Part shown: piece by piece, positions 1 through 10,642 of the stretch
Layout of the letters: each line of letters opens with the position of its first letter
How positions within the stretch are numbered: the first letter of the stretch is position 1
NCBI GenBank assembly: GCA_905221605.1
Contig: CAJNDS010002674.1
Location: 62,001 to 126,000, forward strand
Direction of reading: 5' to 3'
From: Symbiodinium natans
Taxonomy: Eukaryota; Sar; Dinophyceae; Suessiales; Symbiodiniaceae
DNA length: 64,000 nucleotides
The notes under the pieces: generated by a model
Databases searched by the model: none
Seen by the model: only the letters and a program-made list of their open reading frames with translations
What the model was told of the DNA's origin: nothing
Translations under genes and position numbers: made by a program

Positions 1-500
1 CCAAATGTAAGGCACTATTGGAGTGGGTGGGTGGGCAGAAAATTTTCCCCGACCCTCTCCACGAGGGTCGTGACTGAGAGGGCTGTGGCCTTTCTTCGTC
101 TGAGCCGAAAAACTTTCTCATTCGGAGAATTCGAAAATTTTTCTCCGGAAAATAAAGGTCTGTACTTGCAGCACGATAACCTTATTTTCCAAACAAAAAT
201 GTTTCAAATGTGTGAAAACATTTCCCGGCCAAAGATACAGGACAATCCATCGATGCCATGCTTGTTCATTTGTGTCCCATGCACAGCGATGCATTCACAT
301 GCACAGACTGCAATGACGTGCACCCTCACGCTAACAAGACTGAAGCTTATGCACAGGTATCTTTTCCAAGGAAGGGGATTTGCCATGTCTGCTTCCATCC
401 GGGATCTGTCCTCTGCAGGTGTGTGAGAAACGAAATCTCCCTCTCTTGGTCGGGGAGAATGCAAGTCCCTTCCTTGGTCATGGGAGTGTCAGGCGCGGCG
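1..500. other. Non-coding end of E3
   Basis: No protein can be recognised here. The stretch lies downstream of the E3 RNase H and should contain its 3' untranslated and terminal repeat sequence. The GTGGGTGGGTGGG run at 24-35 is the only feature that matches the other elements. Confidence 0.4.
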
Positions 501-514
501 CCCGACAAGCGAGT

Positions 515-2370
515 TTACCAGCTTGGCCATTTCCGCGAGAAGCACCTGGTCTTGAACCTGCAATTGTGTGGCAACCCTGTAAAGTCAAGGCGGGATGGGG
601 TATCCGCCGCGTTGGATTTGCTCGGTACCCGAGCGTAGAACTGAATCATCTCGAGCTCCTGTTCCAACAATGCACAAGCATTGCTCAAGAGGGTCAAGGC
701 CTTTGAATCGCTGGTCAGCTTGAGGAGCGACGTGCGCACCGCTTCAATGTCTAAGTAGCACATCACGTGTTTTCCCCGGAGAAATTCTCGGGCTAGAATG
801 AAGAGCAGGAGAACAGCTATGCTCTCAAGCTCGTTGATGACTTTGGACTTTTTTCATTAAACAGGACTGCTCCCAGACCCATTTCGAGGCCTTGGAGTCC
901 TCTTGCGAGGCGTCCGTAAAAGATACACCGTCTCTGAGGTCTGGGCTCGCACCGTCCTCGGCGGCGCTTCGGCTATGTAATGTCGTAGCTCCTGAAGTGC
1001 TGCGCAAAGGGAGGCTCTTGTTCTGTCTCCTGACATATGCGGGGGCATTGATGATGTCAGAGCTTCTTCTCATGAAGCCCTTCGGCAAGCACCCAGAGAG
1101 AGTTGGCCCGCCACAAAGTGCAGCCTTCCCCTCAGTCGATTCCAGGTCTTAGGGCTGGAGGCTCCTTGCTCCTGAAAGACTGCCAGGTCTTCAATGAGAC
1201 TTTTGGTTCGTTCTGCTGTATTCTGGATCCTAAAAAAAACTTGCTCGCTGCTGTCTGTAAGGTCAAATTCTACTCCCAAAGAACTGAAGACCTCCTGGAA
1301 CGGCGGAGCCTTGTCTCCGTCTCTGTCAAACTCAAAGCAGAGCAAGTCTAGCAAAAAAACATGCACTGGCCTCTTCGCTAGGGGCCAGCTGTCGTGTTGA
1401 CAACAGCGTGAAGTCATCGTAAGACGAGCTCCAAGGCAAGTGCCAAAACGTGTTTCCTGTATGACAAATAGCCAAGCTGACCCTGAGGAACGCGTGGACC
1501 GCTGCCACGGCGCCGAATGGAAGGCAAAGAAGCCTGAAGAAGCGAACCTCCCCCTAGCTTGGGTCCTTGACCGCCACGTAAGCCATGTTGAGTGCCTCTT
1601 CGGACAGTGGCAGTCGCCTATACGCTGATTCAGGTCAATGGTTTCCAAGCAGTCCTTGTCCTGCGTGCCTCGTTGATGTAGCTCTGGGACAGGTCGTCGA
1701 TCAGCCTCACCTTGCTCCCTTGCTGGATTGCAAAACGTTGGCTGATTACAGCTCCTTGTGGCAAGCCCTGTTCTCAGAACGGTCCTTCCGAGCAGCCTTT
1801 CGATACTTCATCGAGACTTTTCAGCCACAGTTCTTCCAGAAACTGAGATGAGTCCTCAACTTCCTTGATGACCTGGTGGTTGGTCTCCTGGGCTCGCTGG
1901 AGCCATCTTCGTGACTGCGCTGCTCGAGTCTCAATCACCTTGGCTGCGGGCTGTTTAGAGCACGCCAAAATTACCTTCCTGAGGGCGGGTGGCACCCCGA
2001 GACACAGGTGTCGGGGGTAGCCGACCAGTCGGGCTTTCGCCACAAATTCCTGTGGGTTCCACGGCACCTCCACCAGAACGTCCGTCGCAGAAGACAGTAG
2101 GGGCGTCACTCTCAACGCCGGGGATCCTGGCGCCTTTAACCCCGGGATCTTGTCCAGTCCTAACCACTGTGTAGTTTGGAGAGTGCTGCGGAGTTGGCTG
2201 GGCACTGTCCATCTGGTTCGTCGGCAAAATCCGGGGATGACCTGAAAGGATGCAGCCCTTTTGGTCTTTGCCTGTGTCGTTACCACCCTGGCTCCTGAGG
2301 AGTTTGCGGGATCTCCCTCCAATAGATTAAGGCCATCCCGACAACCCTTCTGTGTCAGATGCTGCAACAG
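515..2370 (-). pseudogene. E3 reverse transcriptase-RNase H (broken)
   Basis: Fragments in several minus frames together make a YR-element polymerase. The linker before the RT (VPWNPQEFVAKARLVGYPR, about 2,050) matches FVREAVKAGHPRTLEV in E2. The catalytic box is SSYDDFTLL near 1,410-1,424. The RT thumb at about 1,100-1,330 contains FQEVFSSLGVEFDL and LRGRLHFVAGQLSLG, matching FAEAFCALGVD and LRGKLQFASGQLFGR in E2. RNase H is represented by VSFTDAS (about 910) and by its end, FYARVPSKSNAADTPSRL (about 580-640). At least three frameshifts and internal stops mean no intact protein can be made. Confidence 0.8.
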
Positions 2371-3060
2371 CAGGGAAACGAAGTGCTTACAAAACTGTTG
2401 CGGGTACGCGGTCTCAAGTTTGTTGCGAGAACTCCCTCGTGCACTTCCCAGGGTAGGTGCTCGTGGGATCCAACACACGTGACAGCCAGGCCTGTGATGA
2501 GGTCGTTGTTGCACAGCAAGGCTGTCAGCTTTCATTTCGAGCCTCCCATTATGCAAAAGTCGCACTGGACCACAATCGCCTGTTCACTCCTCAGGATGTG
2601 TTCAACGGCGATGCAACGCCAGAGGAGACTGCGATAGGGGTTTTCTATGATTACCACGATGCTGCATTCGCAGCAAAAGTCCCAGCTTCGGGCCGTGAGC
2701 CGGCAAAGCTCGTTGGCCTTTGCCACCCTTTCGGGCCCGGAAGCCCTTCCGGGTACTCCACTGACCTCAAAGGATGCGGCTCGTCCTCCCACGGAAGCTA
2801 GATTTCCTTGGCCCTGCTGGATGTGCCGCAGGGCGGCGCCAGCCATACGGCGGCCAGTCCTGGGGAACCCAGCCATTTCCACAGCGGGGAACCCAGCCAT
2901 TTCCACAGCAGACCGACAGCAGGAGCAAGACCAGCTGTAATATCTTGCCCTTGAGGCTTGGCCTGCGGACTTTGTCCACTCCGACCGACCGCCTGAGGCC
3001 GGCTGAAGCAGCCGCCGAGGTAATCCCGGCTGACCCTGCGAAAAACTCCAAAACCCAACA
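2370..3060 (-). pseudogene. E3 C5-methyltransferase-like domain (broken)
   Basis: Three signature blocks of a cytosine-C5-methyltransferase-like Rossmann domain are visible but lie in three different minus frames: the SAM-binding block LEFFAGSAGITSA (about 3,010-3,050), the catalytic-type block LAPPCGTSSRAKEI (about 2,800-2,840), and IENPYRSLLW (about 2,630-2,660). The end, ETAYPQQFCKHF, matches EAAYPLPLARAL in E2. The blocks are in the right order and the protein is recognisable, but it needs at least two frameshift corrections. A 24-bp tandem duplication adds eight codons between the first two blocks. Confidence 0.75.
2862..2909. repeat. 24-bp tandem duplication inside E3 methyltransferase
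   Basis: Two identical copies of a 24-bp unit beginning GGGGAACCCAGCC lie side by side. The length is a multiple of three, so it adds residues VEMAGFP twice without breaking the frame. Confidence 0.9.
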
Positions 3061-3436
3061 CTCATGTATGGTCTGTACATTGCGCCTGTCCAGACCTGTT
3101 CGCGCCAGGATGACTCGCCTTAGGTGAAAATACGGAAGCCTCAGCGGAAGACTTGGAAAACTGTGGGATTGGCTCAGTCACCCGTAGGAGCGGGGGCTAA
3201 TTCTCTTGGCCTTTCGCAACAGCAGCAGGATGCGACTCCTTGCAGCTCTCTTTGGGCCTGTCCGCCAAAGAAGCGGGAAAATTGTCCTGTTCACAAAATT
3301 GGGCTGAACTATCTCCATCCCCCATGGCTGTTTCCGCTCTCTCCGCGCACGCTTGTGCGCGACGCGCGGTCAGAGCAGCGCGGGACGCCTGGTCCAGCGC
3401 GGAGGCGCTGTCAACCCCTTGCAACGGGGCGTTCTT

Positions 3437-3439
3437 TCA
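3437..3439 (-). other. UGA after the E3 Gag zinc finger, frame open beyond
   Basis: On the minus strand the codons read Q-A-A-stop-K-N-A-P. The same frame then stays open for about 75 codons (to 3,197). E1 and E2 have a UGA at the equivalent place. Confidence 0.6.
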
Positions 3440-4627
3440 GGCTGCCTGGCCTGAGTGCTTGTGCTCAGAAAAGGGATGCTTCCGAAAGCAACCTGGGTGA
3501 CAGCGTACATGTCTGCCACGTGCGCATCTGCCCCCCAATGGGGCATCCTTGCACTGTCCTAGGTTGAAGCCAAAACAAAGAGGATCTCCGTGCTCGTCGT
3601 TCGGCACGCCACCTCGCAAGACGGCCGGCATGGGGGTCTCCCCCTTGCCTCCTTGCAACACACTGGTTCGGAAAGCCGCCCTTGCCACCAAATTTGCCCT
3701 TCGTGGGGAGGCGGGCTCCCTTGACCCCTGATTCGCCTCTCTGGTTTGTCTGTCCTCTGATATTTTCATTGCCCATACCTTTTCCATCGCCCCAACGGTT
3801 GGGGGCCCTTGCCCGCGCCTTTGCCTCCTTTATCTGTGAACCCTTCCGCACGAGGTGTCGGCATGAAGTGAAAATTGACTGCAACCGTGTTTGTGGCTTC
3901 CAGGAAGACTTGATCTAAGCACCGGGCGTCCGCGAGCGGCACCTTCGCCGCTGCCCTTTTCAGGGTCGGCTGTTTGCTGCCAAGCTCCCTCCACAAGGCC
4001 CGATCTGCTCGCAGGACCTGCTGCAGCGTCGGACGGTTGAAGCCTGGGGGCGCTGGGGTCTGCAAGGTATCAAAGTCCTTCTGAAGCCGTTTCTCGTGCG
4101 CCTTGGGATTCAACACGCCAACGAGGTCGTAGGCCAGACCCCGTCTTTGCAACGCTCTGTAAGTCGCCATGTCTGACCCCAACTGGGCCGCCACTTTAGG
4201 GGATTTATCCTGAACCGAGAGGCCGTCCCCCGAAGCGTCCAGCACAAGTTCCTTGGCTGGCTTGCCTTGCGCCAATTCCTTTGAGCCTGCAAGTCCAGGC
4301 GCTCAGCTCCTGGCAGCTTACGTAGAACTGAGTCCGGCTGCTGTCCCACGGTGGCCTCCAAATTTGCCAGACTCATGGTCCGGCACTCGAGCAGGAGCCT
4401 CTTGACGACCGTCAATTGCGCACGAGTGGGTTGTCCTGCCCCAGACTCGTGCATAGAGTGGAGACCTCCTTGTCTGTGAGAGGTTGACCCGGTTGAGTGG
4501 CGGCGTAGGCTGCCATGGACACCGTCCTGACCCCTCCGGTTATGAATCTTTCCAAGAGTTGCTGCTCCATCCCGACCTTGCGAGCATGTTGCTCGAAGAA
4601 AGGCTGACTATCCGCTGCGTTTGCCAT
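3437..4627 (-). pseudogene. E3 Gag-like protein (frameshifted)
   Basis: The ATG at 4,627 starts MANAADSQPFFEQHARKVG, which parallels the E2 Gag start MSSLIESEAHFVQRAREIK. Further blocks follow in other frames: VVKRLLLECRTMSLANL (E2: CVRRLVFEAQTLVLADL), LQRRGLAYDLVGVLNPKAHEK, and a C-terminal Cys/His zinc-finger region with GDPLCFGFNLGQC and GCFRKHPFSEH. It therefore has the same layout as E2 Gag: an N-terminal helical domain, a middle domain, a basic glycine-rich linker and a terminal zinc finger. Two or three frameshifts break it. The stop at 3,437-3,439 is the conserved UGA discussed in the findings. Confidence 0.75.
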
Positions 4628-4722
4628 GTTTAGGGCGTGGGGCCAAAACTGCAAATTGCAAAAGAGAGAGCTGGTACAAAGGGATTGTGCTGCACATACA
4701 CCCAAAGCGGCCAACAACAATG

Positions 4723-6505
4723 TCACCCCGCTCTTAACTCCTGAAAACAACGGCTGCACTGTAGCCACTTCGCTGAGGGCTTTTCCATTTCTACAAAATT
4801 AACGCTGATCCACTTGCCACATTTCAGCGTCGTATGACCCACTTTGTACAGATGTAGCATGGTACACTTCTTGTTTCGGATCGCTCTCCAACCCTTCGGC
4901 AGACTCAGGGCCGCAGCTGGTTCCTCCTTTTCTTCCGACGAGGCTCCATCAGAGGTTTCCTCGGAGGACCCGTCTGCTGAGGTGGTAGGCGAGAACTCTG
5001 CCTCCCCGTTGTCATCTGCATCTTGTGTGTCATTCTTATCGAGCACTGTTTCGCAAAGCCCACAGGTCACGGTAGCCAGCTTGTCTAATTCCTCACTTTC
5101 TTTCTAGGGTTAATTCTTCTCCTTCCGCTATCAACGGTGCGGATGCTTCCAAGACGGGCATGGCACTTGGTGACTCAAAGACCTTCCCTTGCAGGGGGCA
5201 AAGCAGTCCAACCCCCAGGAGATTGTCCTGAAATCCTTCCACTGGAGCTGGCATTGGCAAAAGCTCATGCGTGCTTTCGGAATTCTCGGGCAGCCCATCC
5301 AAGCTGCCTACCTTGCTGATCGGAAGTCAGGAAACAGATGCACCTGCCTCTCATCCTTGGGCTCGGGCAAAGTATCCACTTCGAATAGCGTCCGGGCAAA
5401 ACGAGCCTTCCCGTACCTGCTTCAGCATTTCCTCCGGCTGCCGGAGGGGGCCACTAAGGGCATCTCTCGAGTAGGCTAGCTCCAGTCGAATAATGTGACA
5501 AGAGTGTCTGTGTCTCGCCCACAATGCCGTATTTGCTCAACCTCCCAACAGCATTGTGTTTCAAGGACTGTGTGGCAACCCTCGCTGTTGAGGGGTCGCG
5601 GTCCCTTAGCAGTCCCGTCAGCTAGTTGGAAGCCTCGGCGGAGTCCATGGAACTCTGCAGCCAGTCGCCATCTGGGGCGGTGGCCGGTAGTAAAGGGCCT
5701 ACAGGGGTCTTCGAGAGCACTATCCCTGCTTCGGCAGCCACCTTCTGCCATTCTTTTGCCCACACCACCTTAGGTTGGACCCCCGAACTGGAGCCACGAG
5801 GGGCATGAAGAACGAGAGTTTCTTCTTCTTGTTGGACTGTTTCGTCTCTCTAGCCCTGCCTTGAAAGGATTCCTTCCAGAAAACCACAAATCTCGGGTCC
5901 AATTTCCAGAAAGTCGAACTCCAAGAATCGCACGTGCCTGATGTCTGACCAACGGTTCCTGCTGAAGATCTGACACAGGAACACTCCTGCTGCAAATCAC
6001 TCAACAACGTGGAGCTCGGTGTTCCCAACCACTCTGCCGGAAATTTAACTTGAAGCACTGTTAGGTCCCGGGCTTGGTGTGTGGGCTCGTGCTCGCCTGC
6101 CACTCGGTCTGCCAAGCCTCGGACCCTGGGGGAGATGGAATTCTCCACCTCTGGAATGGAAAGCAGAAATTTCACAAACTTCAACGCTTGTACCATGCTC
6201 TGAGGTGCCCGCTTGCCCTTTTTGCTGTGGGATATCTCCCTGCAGAACTTGTACACCGCCTCCTCTGATGGGAGAAGGGGTTCCTCCACAGAGGTCCCTT
6301 GCGCATCTGCCTGTCTTTGAAGCCAACGAAACAGCCTCAACAAGGTCGATGCACGCTTCTGGATTGTGTGTGGTGATTTCGAGCCAAACATGTCACGAAG
6401 GGACAACATCTTCTCCTCTTCGTCCAATTCTTGCAGTTTTTGGCAAAACTGGTGGACGGGGAGGCTTCGAGCAGCTGTTTCCACATCTACATGTTCTTCA
6501 ATCAC
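4723..6505 (-). pseudogene. E3 tyrosine recombinase (broken)
   Basis: The N-terminal core-binding half is one open frame (6,505 to about 6,050) with KRASTLLRLFRWLQRQA, matching KRAGSILTFLRWFDTIV in the E2 recombinase. The catalytic half is frameshifted. Its end includes YSRDALSGPLRQPEEML (about 5,380-5,460), matching YSVELSVGPVRELETVL in E2, so the Y is the likely nucleophile. The C-terminal tail (4,723-5,070) has an acidic serine-rich stretch, then CTMLHLYKVGHTTLKCG and finally CSRCFQEL, the same Cys/His tail seen in E2. Confidence 0.75.
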
Positions 6506-6589
6506 ATGCCTACAACAGCCTCCTCGAAAGGTCCATCTTTCTTTTTACACTTGATCACTTTGCTGAAACGTTAGCCCCCGGTGAGGAGC

Positions 6590-6961
6590 TCAAGACACCT
6601 GCGATTCTTTGGCCTCTTCACCCAGAGATGCCACTTCGGCACTCTGGATTGGCTCATCAAAGATGCCAAAGCATGCCTCTGTGGGCTCGCTTTCTTGTCT
6701 GTCATACCAACCAACTGGCACTGATTCCCCAGCTGATGCTGATGTATGAATCAGCGTGGCCTTTGGAGTCTGAAAAACCGGAAGGCCCGGTATGGGGAAA
6801 AGAGGTGCAGGGGGGCAAGTTAATGTCCTCGTACTCAGCAGAAAAAGCCTCGGCTTGCCGCTCTGCAAGACACAAGTCCATCTTGGCAGGATGTTGTTGT
6901 ACAAAATCCCAAACTCGGGCCCACAGAAGAAAACAAGAACTTGAGGTGGCATACGTGACAT
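6590..6961 (-). CDS. Small ORF upstream of E3 recombinase
   Basis: An open frame of about 123 codons starts at the ATG at 6,961 (a second ATG is at 6,952). It has no recognised domain. It lies between the 5' end of E3 and the recombinase, where E2 has a 103-residue ORF, but the two are not clearly similar. It may be a decayed leader ORF or chance. Confidence 0.25.
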   Translation of the reverse strand: MSRMPPQVLVFFCGPEFGILYNNILPRWTCVLQSGKPRLFLLSTRTLTCPPAPLFPIPGLPVFQTPKATLIHTSASAGESVPVGWYDRQESEPTEACFGIFDEPIQSAEVASLGEEAKESQVS

Positions 6962-7060
6962 GACATAACATGGTGCTTCAATACACGCGCAGATTGCTGC
7001 CACATGAGCATCACAGAGACAGCACTGGAAATGTTTTGCACTTCTGCCCCGCGGGAAGAT

Positions 7061-7444
7061 TCAGTAAGGCCGGGAGCGGCGCGCATTGTCCCTCATCTGC
7101 TGCACACGGACCACGTTACTGGGTCTCGGTGGGACAGGGGGGGTCACGTGCACTCGGAGGCCCTGGAGCCACAGGGTATGTGTCATGTCGTCGTGGAAAC
7201 CTCGGGTTTGATTCTGTAGGAGGTCGACAACACTCTGAAGCCTATCGAGGTGAAACTGAAGTATCAGACATGTTTGCCAAAGCTGCTCGCACTCACTCAG
7301 AACACGTGCATGAAGATCAACGAGATGCGAATACTGCTGTTGCATTCGGTCGTGACACCGCTCGAGAGCATCGAATCTCTCGCGAAGATAAGCAATCTGT
7401 CTCAAGTGCTGAAGGAGGGTGAAGCTCATTTCCCACACTGGCAT
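7061..7444 (-). CDS. Coiled-coil ORF at 5' end of E3
   Basis: An open frame of about 128 codons starts at the ATG at 7,444. It has regular heptad spacing of leucines and other hydrophobics through LRQIAYLRERFDALERC, YSHLVDLHARVLSECEQL and LHFQ-like helices, ending in a proline-rich and basic tail. This suggests a coiled-coil protein. It is the first ORF of the E3 unit on the minus strand and may be an element-specific leader protein, or a host exon that the element sits next to. No homologue is visible in E1 or E2. Confidence 0.35.
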   Translation of the reverse strand: MPVWEMSFTLLQHLRQIAYLRERFDALERCHDRMQQQYSHLVDLHARVLSECEQLWQTCLILQFHLDRLQSVVDLLQNQTRGFHDDMTHTLWLQGLRVHVTPPVPPRPSNVVRVQQMRDNARRSRPY

Positions 7445-9640
7445 TCTAAAGCAAAAATTAACAAATGCATTTGACTCGGAAGGGCTTGTGCACTTTAAGC
7501 CTGCATTTGCTGGCACACGCGAAGCCTCAATAAGGGGAAACTTTCAAGGGTGGGCTTCAAAAGGGGGCTTGAAGGGGGCTTTAAGGGGGAGCTTTAAGAG
7601 GCTTCAAGGGGATTCTTTTTGTTTCATTTTTGGTTGACCTTTAAAGCCTTCTTCAGATCTCTGAAAACCCCTTTTTTTGAATCTTTCATTTTTCAACAGG
7701 AGAGCTTGAAAACAGAAGGAGCGCAGGCTGTTATGAACTCAGCACTTGATTGCACAATTGAAGGCAACGACGTGCTGACATCTGAGTTTATCTCTTGACT
7801 GTTTCTTGGCTTTAAAAAAAAAGAGGAGAGACAAGGGCACTCTCCAGAATCGTTCAGCAATCTCCTCATCTGTAATATCTCTAGACATGACGTGCAAGAA
7901 GATGCCTGAGGCACGTGTTACTCCAGCTGGCTGAACACGTCAAGTAGTACCACGACCGAACGGGAAGAAGAACCAAAATTCTCGAACCTTCAGTTTGGCT
8001 TTTTGTCAATCTTTCTTTCAATGTTTTTGAGTTTTGCAATTGTGTATGCCTTACACTGTGAAAGCTTTTTGACTTCCTTATAAGTGCCTTTACAGTTGAC
8101 AGGATGTCTTGCACATGTGACATGAACCATGAGTTTGCATTGCGTGATTTGAGAGCTGTGCTTGAACCGTTTGTTTGGTGTTGACAGAAACAGGCATGGA
8201 CATAGCATGTTTGGGGCTTGGCTTGAAAGTGTTTCTTGCTTTGAGCTTGACGAGAGATGCTTGGAGTGTGCATGATGAGCAGAGAAGCACTCGAGATGCT
8301 TTAGGAGCATCCTTGAAGAAGTGCGTGTTGCTCTGAGTTTGCTCTTTAAACCTTGGCCGCCGACCCTCGCTTCGCTCGTGTTGTCGTACTGAGGTTCGAG
8401 CAGAGTGGCTGTGCACTTGTATGCTTGTTTTGCTGAAGCACTGAAGTCCTGAGAAGCATTAGGACGTTTGCATGTGTAGAGAATCCTTTCATCTCGACTA
8501 GACGACTCATCGGTGCTCTTGCCCTCTTGTCGGCCCTTGCCGATCTTAACTGTCGTCACGGCCTGAAAGAATAGGCTGCTCTTGCAGCAACGCATGAAGC
8601 ACACTCATTGTGTGCATTGAATATTGGCCCTTGCCATTTTCAGCTGCCCTTACAGCAGAACTATTTGAGCAATAAATCTCAACGAGCTGACCCTTCAGCC
8701 GATCTTTAACCACGACTGCCCTAGCAGCTTGATCTCTCTTGAGCTGCCCTTGCAGCATTCTTAAAACTGCCCATGCATTATAACTCTAAAGACTTTTCAC
8801 TTCGAAGAACACCACCTGAAGTGCAGCAGTGTGCAGTTGAGAATGTGGTTCTAAACAAACTAACATGCTTTACAAACACGAACCACGCAGCCACTCGCAG
8901 AGACAGTGCGAATGCAAGCACTGATTGCTCGTACTTTCCGTCCCTTAGCGTCTAAGACCTGTTGTCAGGGCAGGACGGACACGCTGCTGAACTCTCTTGC
9001 TTGGCCATCGGCTAACAAAGAGGGCACTCCAGAGGGGGACCACATCGAGATGCCTGGACGGGACGTGAACTGCACATGCTGAGTCTTGATTCTGCTTCAG
9101 GAGAAACGTGTAGACAAGGGTACCTTCACCAGGACAAAGCTTCCAAACTTGGTTCCCTGCAAGATAAAATTTCTTGACCTGACGTGTACAACTCTCGCAA
9201 TTGACGAACACAGCTACCAGCTGCAGCAAGTTCTGAAACCTAAGCATTCCCTTTCACCTGCTGCCTGGAAGCGCTTGACGGAATGTCTGTCAAAGAATTT
9301 GGTGTGCGCTGTCTTGCAGCGGCTTCGATCGGATCCCGTTTGTTCCGTGTTGCACAAACAGTGTCTCCAAGAAGTCAGACTTGCCTGCTTTCCCTCCGTC
9401 GCTGACGCTTGTGGGTTCACTGGTTAGACATCTGTAAATCCAGTGCCAACTTCTCTTCCTGCCCGCATTTTCGATGCAAAGCCTTTGCGGATGCCTGCGC
9501 ATTAACTTTCTCCGCAGGACACTAGGTCAAACCTTTAGCAACGGCCCACCCTTCCTGCGGCTTCACTGGTGGCTTAACCACCTCGAGCAAACGCGGCCTT
9601 GAGCCAAGGCTTGAGCCAAAGGGCTACGGAACACTCTGAT
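7445..9640. other. Stretch without a recognised gene
   Basis: Several short open frames exist, but none has a recognisable domain. Positions 7,540-7,615 are rich in AAGGGGGCTT-type words. At 8,575-8,760 the motif GCTGCCCTTGCAGC recurs in degenerate form three or four times. The right part may include eroded E4 sequence upstream of the RNase H at 9,890, but no reverse transcriptase motif could be found. Confidence 0.4.
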
Positions 9641-9889
9641 TCCCGCTGCAACCGAGTGGTATGAATTGTGAACGGACTGATGCCTGTGCTCGATCAAAAC
9701 CCTAAAACTGTCCTTTGTCCTGCGGCAGCTTTGTGTGTTAACTGTCTGGAGCGTGCTAATAAACACACATTCACGCAGCTACAGCTGTGTGCGCTCTTTT
9801 CCGTGGTTCCCTGCAGACGAGCCTCCTCAGCACTGCATTGCTGCCTAGGAGCTGCTCGCCCAGTGTGATCTCCTGCACCTGCTATCCTG

Positions 9890-10179
9890 TTTCAACCTCC
9901 CATGCACGTAACCTTCCGCTGCGATAATTCTGTTGCCTGGAAAGCTTGCTGCGTTCCTTCTTCTTGCTGCAAGAACGTCAGTTTATTTCCGTGCACACTG
10001 ATCATGTGCCTGGTTTCCGTAACGATCTTGCTGATAGCCTCAGCCGCGGTTATGATCCCTCTTTGCTCGGTTTCCAGCCGTCCGAGCGTTGCGATGTGCC
10101 TTGGGCAGCTTTCCCATCTTCATTCCGCACGTGCACATACCCACGGGAGAAGGACTTTTCCGACCACTTGGCTCCCGCT
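9890..10179 (+). pseudogene. E4: fossil RNase H end of a YR retroelement
   Basis: One frame gives HVTFRCDNSVAWKA (9,905-9,946), an RNase H block with the DN pair. The next frame gives LLRSFFLLQERQFISVHTDH and then VPGFRNDLADSLSRG (about 9,985-10,050). The latter is the same block as IPGEKNDDADLLSRW in E1 and VPSPSNCADHPSRL in E2. A frameshift, and probably a short deletion, separates the two. The open frame runs to LAPA at 10,179, exactly where the A1 repeat of E1 starts. Across the E1 insertion the next host bases are TGA, so E1 landed at or next to the stop codon of this gene. Confidence 0.7.
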
Positions 10180-10290
10180 GGGTCATGTGTTTACTCATAG
10201 CTGTTTGCTGTTTGAGAAAGATCACCGTACTTCGTTTTTGGTTCAAGCCACACACCAAATCAATGCAATGCTGGCTAGCTTTACTTTTGA
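10180..10290 (+). repeat. E1 terminal repeat A1
   Basis: This begins GGGTCATGTGTTTACTCATA and is nearly identical to 27,417-27,531. The copies differ mainly by four extra bases in the T-rich stretch around 10,232. Both copies contain TTTTTGGTTCAAG, one base away from the 3' part of the dinoflagellate spliced leader. Confidence 0.9.
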
Positions 10291-10642
10291 GCTTAAACAA
10301 TACATTGCTTCGTAGAGCAAGACATTTGAGCATAGGTAATTCCTTTCCGCATTAGGCGGCGTGCAAGCGTTCCTTTGGGAACGTGGATGTCGTCCGGCTT
10401 CGGCTGGCTTCCTCTCGGGTATCACATCAGTGATCTCGAGAACTTGGCCTTGCGCAAATTACTTTGGACGGGATTTTTCGGATAAAGCTTCACGGGTCCA
10501 AACCCAGCAGTCTTGCTTTGACATCCACCTGGGTTCCCGAGCTCTTTACGGGCTGCATTCCGTTCCAGTTGATCGTGCAGATCATCTTTGGGCACTCCGC
10601 ACCACTCCCCGAAGTCATCCTTAATTTTCTTTGGTCTTTGAG

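Larger units (their letters stand above)
20..7444 (-). mobile_element. E3: decayed minus-strand YR retroelement
   Basis: Read on the minus strand, this stretch gives in order small ORFs, a tyrosine recombinase, Gag, a methyltransferase-like domain, reverse transcriptase and RNase H. That is the order found in E2 further right, and each piece resembles its E2 counterpart. Most parts are broken by frameshifts, so the copy is inactive. Its ends are uncertain: no matching A or B terminal repeats were found. The far end (about 19-50) reads on the minus strand as AAAATTTT followed by CCCACCC repeats, which resembles the end of the A2 repeat in E2, so the 3' repeats probably continue to the left of the window. 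Confidence 0.8.

Noticed and set aside
204-464. Minus-strand frame of 86 codons at the left edge
   Set aside because: No domain, overlaps other frames of similar length, and lies in the presumed 3' non-coding part of E3.
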